Assembly (NCBI GenBank): GCA_903893795.1
Contig: CAITNO010000068.1
Coordinates: 1 to 64,000, forward strand
Direction: 5' to 3'
Length of the DNA: 64,000 nt
From: Candidatus Hydrogenedentota bacterium
GTDB lineage: Bacteria > Hydrogenedentota > Hydrogenedentia > Hydrogenedentales > CAITNO01
Shown here: piece by piece, positions 58,163 through 64,000 of the stretch
Numbering within the stretch: position 1 is the stretch's first letter
Layout: each line of letters begins with the position of its first letter
Translations under genes and position numbers: made by a program
Notes under the pieces: model-generated
Seen by the model: only the letters and a program-made list of their open reading frames with translations
Told to the model about the DNA's origin: nothing
The model's database searches: none

Positions 58163-59695
58163 TTACGCTTTGCCGGGATAGTTGGGAGAAAACTGGAAGG
58201 ACTCGGGCCGTCTGGCAAGCTGGCCGTCTTTCACAAAGGCCTCGCCCCGCTCGGAGAGATGCGTTGCCAGCCGTTCGCGCCACTTCTTTAGCTCTGCGGC
58301 CCGTTCCGAAGCGGATGTGAGGTCGTGTGTTTCCATGGGGTCGGCTTCCAGGTCGAAGAACTGCTCCGAGGCGTCGTAGGCATGGAAAATGTATTTGCGC
58401 CTGCCATCGGTGAGCGCGTTCCAATGGTTGACCTTGTCATAACAGATGTCGTGCTCCAGGTCGATGAATTCGCGCCATTGTGCGGCCGGGTCGCGCGCCA
58501 GCGCCAGCAGGCTGCGCCCGTCGAGGTTTTCCGCACCCGGCACCCCTGCGGCCTCCATGAAAGTCGGCAGCACGTCGCGCAGTTCGGTCGGCTTGGCACA
58601 GACCTGTCCGGCAGCCGCACCCATGCCCTTGGGACAGCGCAGCAGCATGGGGATACGCGCCGAAGGCTCATAGGCGTAGGACTTGCGCCACAGGTTGTGG
58701 TCGCCCGTCATATCGCCGTGGTCGGCGGTGAAGACGACCAAGGTGTTGTCCAGCCAGCCGCGCTTGTCGAGCGCGTCCATGATGCGGCCGATTTGCTCGT
58801 CCACGAAGGACACGTTGCCGTAATAGCCCTGGCGGGCCGTGCGCACGGCCTTCTCCCCCATGTCGCCGTGCCAAATGGCATCGCTGCCGTCACTGCGCGG
58901 AGCGTACTTCTGCGACCAGTCGGAATGCACGGCAGGCGGGATTGGCGCGTCCTCATACATGCGCCAGAACCGTTCAGGCGGGTCATAGGGGCTGTGCGGG
59001 CGCGCAAAGGACACCTTCAGGAAGAACGGGTCTGCCTTGTCATATTCCTGCAGGAATCTTACCGCCGTGTCGCCCATCCACGCGGTTGGGTGCAGGCGTT
59101 CGGGCAGCGCATAGGGCTTGGCGGTGTGGTCGTTCCAGCCGATGCCGGTGGCGCGGTAGTTCAGGGTGGGCGCCTCCGACATGAACCATGAAAGATAGTC
59201 GCTGCGGAATTCGGTTGTTTCCGCGCGGCCCGACTCGTCCAGAATCATGTCGTGGAAGCCGTGTCCGCCGCGCTGGGGCGAGAAGTGCATCTTGCCGATG
59301 CCCATCGTGTGATACCCCGATTCCGCCAGCACGCGCGGCATCTCGACGGGATATTTCTCTGCTATCTTGCCGTAACCGAGCATGCCGTGACGCCACGGGG
59401 CCAGCCCCGTAAGGAGCGCCGCCCGGGCAGGGGTGCAGGTGGGCGTGCAGGAATAGGCGCGGGAAAAGTGCGTGCCCCCGTGTGCGATGGCGTCCAGGTT
59501 CGGCGTTTTCACCACCGGATGACCGTCCACGTCCAGGCAGTCACCGCGAAACTGGTCGGCCATGAGGAACAGGATGTGGGGACGGTCTCCCCCGCCTGCG
59601 GCCCGGGCCCGGCCGATGTTGAAGGAAGCGGCGGTGGCAACACCGCCTGCGGCTGCCAGGAAGTTGCGACGGTTCAGGAAGACGCTCTCTGCCAT
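58163..59695 (-). CDS. Tat-exported sulfatase
   Basis: A 510-residue type I sulfatase that hydrolyses sulfate esters, probably of glycans. Tat-type signal RRNFLAAAGGVATAASF, metal-binding Asp in ILFLMADQFRGD, and the formylglycine signature Cys87-Thr-Pro-Ala-Arg91, requiring conversion of the Cys by an FGE or anSME maturase (not seen in this window). Further blocks are GYHTMGIGKMH, FTADHGDMTGDH and the C-terminal FFDLEADPMETHDL. ATG 59695 has GAAAGG 7 nt upstream. First gene of a two-gene unit with the GH-A lipoprotein hydrolase, suggesting joint degradation of a sulfated polysaccharide. Confidence 0.93.
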   Translation of the reverse strand: MAESVFLNRRNFLAAAGGVATAASFNIGRARAAGGGDRPHILFLMADQFRGDCLDVDGHPVVKTPNLDAIAHGGTHFSRAYSCTPTCTPARAALLTGLAPWRHGMLGYGKIAEKYPVEMPRVLAESGYHTMGIGKMHFSPQRGGHGFHDMILDESGRAETTEFRSDYLSWFMSEAPTLNYRATGIGWNDHTAKPYALPERLHPTAWMGDTAVRFLQEYDKADPFFLKVSFARPHSPYDPPERFWRMYEDAPIPPAVHSDWSQKYAPRSDGSDAIWHGDMGEKAVRTARQGYYGNVSFVDEQIGRIMDALDKRGWLDNTLVVFTADHGDMTGDHNLWRKSYAYEPSARIPMLLRCPKGMGAAAGQVCAKPTELRDVLPTFMEAAGVPGAENLDGRSLLALARDPAAQWREFIDLEHDICYDKVNHWNALTDGRRKYIFHAYDASEQFFDLEADPMETHDLTSASERAAELKKWRERLATHLSERGEAFVKDGQLARRPESFQFSPNYPGKA

Positions 59696-59797
59696 AGCGG
59701 AACCTTTCGAAGATGGACGGTTTGCCCACGGGCCATGCACCTATCTTATACTGAGCGCGGCGACCATCGCCAAGCTTTCAACTGCGGGGAATCGGCT

Positions 59798-61114
59798 ATG
59801 AAAAAAGCGTTGTGTGAAGTTGCGGTCCTGGTGTGTTGCATGCCGTTTCTTCCGGCGGGGGCCTGGGCGGCCGAAGGGGTCTTCACCTGGGCCAACCCGG
59901 CGATGGTGCAGGAAGTGACTTCGGGCGCGCGGACCGAGGCCAACGCCGCCTGGTGGGGCTTCAACGGCGAGGATGTGACCGACAGCCTTCAGGCGGCCAT
60001 CAACGCCGGCGCAAAGCGGCTTATCGTGCCCTACACCGGGCAGGAATGGATTGTGCGGCCCATCACGCTGGTGGGCGGCCAGGAAATTGTGTTTGAGCCC
60101 GGCGTGGTCATTCGCGCGAAAAAGGGCGAATTCAAAGGGGGCGGCGATTCGCTGTTCACGGCCAAAGGCGTGAAAGATCTCTCCCTGCTGGGCTACGGCG
60201 CAACCTTCAAAATGAACAAGCCCGACTACCAGGGCGGCGACTACAAAAAGGCCGAATGGCGCATGACACTCGACCTTTCCAGTTGCACCAACGTCACCGT
60301 GGCGGGACTGCGCATGGAAAGCAGCGGCGGCGACGGCATCTATCTGGGCGCCAAGGATGCCGACCATCCATACTGCGAGAACATCACCATCCGCGACGTG
60401 GTGTGCGTGGACCACCACCGCCAGGGCATCAGCGTTATCAGCGCAGTGAACCTGCTGGTCGAGAACTGCGTGTTCAGCGGCACCAAGGGCACCGCCCCGC
60501 AGGCGGGCATCGACTTTGAACCCAACGGCCCACAGGAACGTCTGGCCAATTGCGTGGTCCGGCGCTGCCAGTTCGACAACAACGCAGGCGCCGGGATTGC
60601 CGTCTACCTGAACGCGATGAAGGACGGAAAGCCGGAGCCCATCTCCATCCTCTTTGAGGACTGCGTGGCCCGGGGCAACGGCGAGGAGGGCATGGTGGTC
60701 GGCGCGCTCACACCCGACGGGCCGAAAGGCACCATCGAGTTCAAGAACTGCACGGCCGAGGCGGTGCGCCGTCCGGCGGCGCAAGTGTACGACAAGTCCG
60801 CCGAGGGCGCGTCCGTGAAATTCACCCACTGCTCCTTCAAGGCAGGCACCGACGATACAGGCCGAGAGGCGGTGCCGGTCATCTTCGGCATCCGCCGCAC
60901 CAAGGACCCGGTCTCCTTCGGCGGCGTGGAGTTTGAAGACTGTCATGTGTACGCCGCCACCGACCAACCTGCCGTGCGTGTCATCCGCCGCCAGGAGGCC
61001 CAGACCATCACCGGCATCAAGGGAACGTTATATGTTCACGACGCCCAGGAGCCCATGCTGGACATGCCGGAAGGATTGGCATTTCCCGACCTGAAACTGG
61101 TGCGGGCGGAGTAG
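59798..61114 (+). CDS. secreted right-handed beta-helix protein
   Basis: A 438-residue exported protein (signal VAVLVCCMPFLPAGAWAAEG). The body is a parallel beta-helix with the repeating short-strand pattern NVTVAGLRMESSGGDGIYLG, NITIRDVVCVDHHRQGISV, NLLVENCVFSGTKG, NCVVRRCQFDNNAGAGIAV. This is the fold of polysaccharide lyases, pectinases and epimerases. No catalytic set can be named with confidence. Divergent from the sulfatase gene and in a glycan-degrading neighbourhood. ATG 59798 has GGGGA upstream. Confidence 0.83.
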   Translation: MKKALCEVAVLVCCMPFLPAGAWAAEGVFTWANPAMVQEVTSGARTEANAAWWGFNGEDVTDSLQAAINAGAKRLIVPYTGQEWIVRPITLVGGQEIVFEPGVVIRAKKGEFKGGGDSLFTAKGVKDLSLLGYGATFKMNKPDYQGGDYKKAEWRMTLDLSSCTNVTVAGLRMESSGGDGIYLGAKDADHPYCENITIRDVVCVDHHRQGISVISAVNLLVENCVFSGTKGTAPQAGIDFEPNGPQERLANCVVRRCQFDNNAGAGIAVYLNAMKDGKPEPISILFEDCVARGNGEEGMVVGALTPDGPKGTIEFKNCTAEAVRRPAAQVYDKSAEGASVKFTHCSFKAGTDDTGREAVPVIFGIRRTKDPVSFGGVEFEDCHVYAATDQPAVRVIRRQEAQTITGIKGTLYVHDAQEPMLDMPEGLAFPDLKLVRAE

Positions 61115-61127
61115 CGGTCTTCAGAGG

Positions 61128-61535
61128 TCAAAGGGACGGGTCAATGAGCCGCAGTTTCTTGAAATACTTTCGGTAAAAGCCTCGGTCGCGTGTGAGCAAG
61201 CGGTCAGCCTGCCCCATTGCATGCGCGGCGACAAGAAAATCCGCAACAACACGACTCCTGTCCCCGCCCTGTTTGCGGTACTGCCTCCACATGTCTCCCG
61301 CAAGCGCGGCGGATTCCTGACCAATGGGTGAAAACACAATGGGGAGCACACCCAGCATTTCCTCAAACTGCTTGGTTGACGGAAAGACCGCGGCAAGTTC
61401 GGCCCAAACAACGTCGCACACAACCACTAGACCTTCCTGGATGCAGCGGCGCAGTGCCTGTGAAGACAGCGTTCCGAATTTGGGGTCGCCCTGGAGGACA
61501 TCAACCAGCACATTAGTGTCCACCGCCGTGATCAA
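61128..61535 (-). CDS. vapC: PIN-domain toxin, VapC family
   Basis: A 135-residue PIN ribonuclease: first Asp in [11 protein letters not shown], Glu in DVVWAELAA, Asp in [12 protein letters not shown] and Asp in LLTRDRGFY, the full acidic set. VapC toxins cleave tRNA or rRNA and are blocked by the cognate VapB. Starts with TTG at 61535 within a TTGA overlap with the vapB stop, so the pair is coupled. It is an intact type II toxin-antitoxin pair between secreted-enzyme genes. Confidence 0.9.
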   Translation of the reverse strand: MITAVDTNVLVDVLQGDPKFGTLSSQALRRCIQEGLVVVCDVVWAELAAVFPSTKQFEEMLGVLPIVFSPIGQESAALAGDMWRQYRKQGGDRSRVVADFLVAAHAMGQADRLLTRDRGFYRKYFKKLRLIDPSL

Positions 61536-61753
61536 GGATTGCCCCTCAACTCGACGATAATCTCATCTGTGGTTTTGTCGAGCGCAAGGCAGCCATAGAC
61601 CTGGCTGACGGGGTCGGTTTGAACCGCCTTCTCCACCACCAACCGCCCGTTCTCTTCACGAAAATCAAGCACCGTCCGGGGCGATATGCCCAGACTGTCC
61701 CGAAGGGGTTTGGGTATCGTCACCTGCCCCCGGTCCGCTACTACTGCTTTCAT
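61532..61753 (-). CDS. vapB: AbrB/MazE-type antitoxin, VapB family
   Basis: A 73-residue antitoxin. The swapped-hairpin AbrB DNA-binding fold is visible at [23 protein letters not shown] and [20 protein letters not shown], and the C-terminal tail binds the toxin. ATG 61753 has GGAG 7 nt upstream, and a TTG four codons earlier is less likely. Such antitoxins normally repress their own promoter, which would lie in 61754-61850. Confidence 0.88.
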   Translation of the reverse strand: MKAVVADRGQVTIPKPLRDSLGISPRTVLDFREENGRLVVEKAVQTDPVSQVYGCLALDKTTDEIIVELRGNP

Positions 61754-61853
61754 GGCAGACTCCAAAGGTTATACATACTGTTTAGAAATGTATCCATACA
61801 TAAGTGTACCGTATTTGGTGGGCGAGGTCAAATCGGCACCCTTTCCTGTTCAG

Positions 61854-62090
61854 ATATCCCGAAGGGATTATGAAGCAAAGCCCAGGGTTGGCCGAAGCCA
61901 CGCGATAGCGTGACAAGGCCTACCCTGGGAATGTGACGGCCTCACTTCATCTTTACGCTGAAAGGGTTGCTCCCAACGCTTTCAGCCTGGCTGGGTGGGG
62001 TTGGCGTGCCGACCCAGGGTAGGCATTCGGCTCCGCTTTGCTCCGCCTCACGCCAACCCTGGGCTTTGCTCCATAATCCCTTCGGGATAT
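61854..62090. repeat. 237-bp nested inverted-repeat element
   Basis: Outer arms 61854-61892 and 62052-62090 are complementary at 38 of 39 positions. Inner arms GCCTACCCTGGG (61918-61929) and CCCAGGGTAGGC (62013-62024) are perfect. A central hairpin GCTGAAAG...CTTTCAGC lies between them. The intergenic region 61754-62160 holds nothing else that I can support. It resembles a MITE or a structured intergenic RNA. Confidence 0.85.
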
Positions 62091-62160
62091 AAAGGTAGGC
62101 GGGGTCATTCATATGCCCGGCCGTAGGCACAGTCTGCCAGCCGCACAGGAGAATTGCAGG

Positions 62161-63093
62161 TTAATTCAGCAACTCCGGCAGCGTCTCCGCCATGCTGCGC
62201 AGGAAAAGGCGCCGCAGCGCGTCATAGCCCCGTTCATTCGGGTCTTCGATGTTGTTGAAATACCAGTAGTGCGGGTCTCTGCTGTCATGGTGCGCCGCCC
62301 AGAACCACCAGCAGGTGATTCCGTGGCCGAGGAACAGCCCGTGCATGTCAACGAGCGTGACCACGTCCTTGTGACGTTCCGCGCGGCGGGCGATGCAGGC
62401 GTTGTAGGCGTCCAGTATCTTGAGCATGTCCGGCCATTTCGGCAGTCCCACGACTTCCGGGTGCCCTATCCCGTCCGACGGGTCGTAGATGTTGGCCAGG
62501 AAGATGTGGTAGCCGCCCGGAAAACTCTTCCCGACGGTGTCGACAATCGCGTCCAGGCGTTTTTCATAGTTGTCAATCCACGTCTGGGCCTCTTCAAATG
62601 TGGCCCCATACATGGCCCCCTCGCCGGGCGGAATGCGGCCGTACAGGTGGATGATATCGTTGCCGCCGGTTGTCAAAACCACCACGCCGAAGGTTTTCCG
62701 GTCATGGGGTGCCAGTCCGTCAAGCTGGTCTTTCAGGCACTGTAGGGAGGTGCTACCGCTGACCGCAAGGTTCTCGACGTCCAGGTGCGGCAGAACCGTC
62801 TTCAGGCACAGCCCTTTCATATCCTCAAACTCATCGGGCGGGTTGGCCGTGAGCCGGTCGAAATAGGAATAGCCCGGTTTCGCACCATAGCCCTTGGTAA
62901 CGCTGTCGCCCAGGCCAAAGAGCACCACCGGCCGTGTCGTCCAAGGCTGGGCAAAGGCTTCGCGCGGCACGTACGGTCCGGCGGGCCCTGTCCCCACGGG
63001 ATGCCAGAAAAAGAGGGCAACGACGCCCAGCGCCCCAAGCGAGGCAAGCAGGGCCAGGGCCAGAACGGTCTTGCGCAGACGGTTGGCGTTCAC
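62161..63093 (-). CDS. SGNH/GDSL-family hydrolase
   Basis: A 310-residue protein with an N-terminal membrane anchor or uncleaved signal (TVLALALLASLGALGVVALFF). Block I GLGDSVTKGYG gives nucleophile Ser64, block II is NLAVSGSTS, block III is TTGGNDII, and the C-terminal Asp-His region is DSRDPHYWYF or nearby. SGNH enzymes deacetylate or deacylate carbohydrates and lipids; the substrate is not assignable. It sits 46 bp downstream of the sugar-porter gene in the same direction, suggesting cotranscription. Confidence 0.85.
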   Translation of the reverse strand: MNANRLRKTVLALALLASLGALGVVALFFWHPVGTGPAGPYVPREAFAQPWTTRPVVLFGLGDSVTKGYGAKPGYSYFDRLTANPPDEFEDMKGLCLKTVLPHLDVENLAVSGSTSLQCLKDQLDGLAPHDRKTFGVVVLTTGGNDIIHLYGRIPPGEGAMYGATFEEAQTWIDNYEKRLDAIVDTVGKSFPGGYHIFLANIYDPSDGIGHPEVVGLPKWPDMLKILDAYNACIARRAERHKDVVTLVDMHGLFLGHGITCWWFWAAHHDSRDPHYWYFNNIEDPNERGYDALRRLFLRSMAETLPELLN

Positions 63094-63139
63094 GGCATGC
63101 AGCCCTCCCCCGTTCTCAGGTCATGAAAACGGTGCTCGG

Positions 63140-64000
63140 TCAGTCCACCAGTTCGCGTTCGATTTCTTCCAGCGTCTTGCCCTTGGTCTCGGGCAGCTTG
63201 ATGAAAACGTAGACCAGGCCGAAAAGGCAGACAGCGGCGTAGAGCAGGAAGGTTCCCGCCGCGCCCAGCCAAGCGTTCAGCAGCGGGAAGGTGTAGGTGA
63301 GGATGAAGCAGGCGACCCACAGCGCGGCCACCGCCACGGCCATGGCCGCGCCCCGGATGCGGTTGGGGAAAATCTCCGAAATGACCACCCAGGTCACCGG
63401 CGCCAGCGACATGGAATAGCAGGCGATGGCGGCCAGCACGAGCAGCAGCATCGGGAGTCCCTGCACTCCCATGAAATAGCAGCCGCCCATGACCACATAA
63501 ATGGCGGACAGCCCGGCAAAGCCAAAGAGCATGAGCGGTCGCCGGCCGCGCCGGTCCACCAGCCCGAGGGCAACGAAGGTGAAGGCCAGATTGACCGAAC
63601 CGGTCCAGGCGATGTTTTGGAGCACCGTGGAGATGTCGTAGCCTGCGGCCTTGAAGATTTCCTCAGCGTAGTTGAAGATGACATTGATGCCGCACCACTG
63701 CTGCAAAACGGCCAGGACTATCCCCAGGGTCAGCATCTTTCGCATGCGCGGGTCGAGCAGGTCGCGGTATCTTACGCTGCCCACCTCGTTCACCAGCGTG
63801 CTTTGAATGTCAGCGATGGCGCCGTTCGCATAGGCGTCGCCACCGATGCGGGAGAGGATGGCGCGGGCGCGGTCATTCTTGCCGTTCTTGGCCAGCCAGC
63901 GTGGGCTTTCGGGCACCAGCAGCATACCCACAAAGAACAGCAGGGCGGGCAGCGCGGTCAGGCCGAACATCCAGCGCCAGCCCATCTGGCCGTACCAGGA
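63140..64000 (-). CDS. sugar-porter family MFS transporter (partial)
   Basis: The C-terminal 286 residues of a sugar/proton symporter; the 5' part lies beyond the window end. Family motifs: PESPRWLAKNG at the end of the N-terminal half, VLQQWCGINVIFNYAEEIF, LVDRRGRRPLML, and PETKGKTLEEIERELVD at the C-terminus. About seven transmembrane segments are visible. Such transporters import monosaccharides (xylose, galactose, glucose). It plausibly takes up sugars released by the neighbouring hydrolases. Confidence 0.93.
   Translation of the reverse strand, partial: SWYGQMGWRWMFGLTALPALLFFVGMLLVPESPRWLAKNGKNDRARAILSRIGGDAYANGAIADIQSTLVNEVGSVRYRDLLDPRMRKMLTLGIVLAVLQQWCGINVIFNYAEEIFKAAGYDISTVLQNIAWTGSVNLAFTFVALGLVDRRGRRPLMLFGFAGLSAIYVVMGGCYFMGVQGLPMLLLVLAAIACYSMSLAPVTWVVISEIFPNRIRGAAMAVAVAALWVACFILTYTFPLLNAWLGAAGTFLLYAAVCLFGLVYVFIKLPETKGKTLEEIERELVD

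Overview
The window is about 60% GC, gene-dense and free-living bacterial in character. A prepilin-like DUF1559 protein, a Tat-exported sulfatase, several secreted glycoside hydrolases, a pyrophosphate-type phosphofructokinase and abundant small palindromic repeats point to the PVC/FCB neighbourhood of bacteria. The DUF1559 N-terminus most resembles what I remember from Hydrogenedentota. That placement is inference from memory, not a search result.

Layout. (1) 1-11.6 kb, chromosome, almost all on the minus strand: 6-phosphogluconate dehydrogenase, a HEPN/MNT toxin-antitoxin pair, PPi-dependent phosphofructokinase, a TPR lipoprotein, a LarA-type nickel racemase homologue, a PdxB-like dehydrogenase, a UroD-like protein, a HAD hydrolase, a fructuronate-reductase-like SDR and a DUF1559 prepilin. 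(2) 11.65-31.59 kb, a 19.9-kb integrative element in a tRNA-Gly(CCC) gene, bounded by a perfect 58-bp direct repeat of the tRNA 3' half. It carries a tyrosine integrase, a small HTH protein, an iteron-like AT-rich region, a two-frame unknown gene, and an enlarged type I restriction-modification operon (hsdM, hsdS, HNH nuclease, zinc-ribbon/HEPN-like protein, DUF4268 protein, AlbA_2 ATPase, hsdR). It also carries an 8xPASTA-SUMF1 lipoprotein, a small lipoprotein and a terminase-small-subunit-like protein. The order resembles a phage satellite. (3) 31.6-33.4 kb, an orphan ART-like gene and an AT-rich stretch just outside the element. (4) 33.4-42 kb, core chromosome: yggS-pheS-pheT followed by ZapB-like and ZapA-like genes, and a large MASE1/PAS hybrid histidine kinase. 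(5) 42.4-46.9 kb, a MacB/Lol-type efflux or lipoprotein export operon (two FtsX permeases, HlyD adaptor, ATPase). (6) 46.8-64 kb, secreted enzymes for complex carbohydrate use (phospholipase-C-like protein, six-hairpin/malectin protein, esterase, ADP-ribosylglycohydrolase, GH27 galactosidase, GH39/GH5-like hydrolase, sulfatase, beta-helix protein), an Lrp-type RAM protein, a VapBC pair, an SGNH hydrolase and a sugar-porter MFS gene cut by the window end.

The main novelty is the element. The integrase reading frame runs through the attachment site, so the integrated form ends five residues into host tRNA sequence. The excised circle would instead fuse in-frame to a 68-residue tail now stranded at the right end. 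The integrase C-terminus therefore reports the integration state. The restriction operon also carries four unusual accessory genes between hsdS and hsdR. Several nested inverted-repeat elements, one of which supplies the 5' end of a gene, are a second theme.
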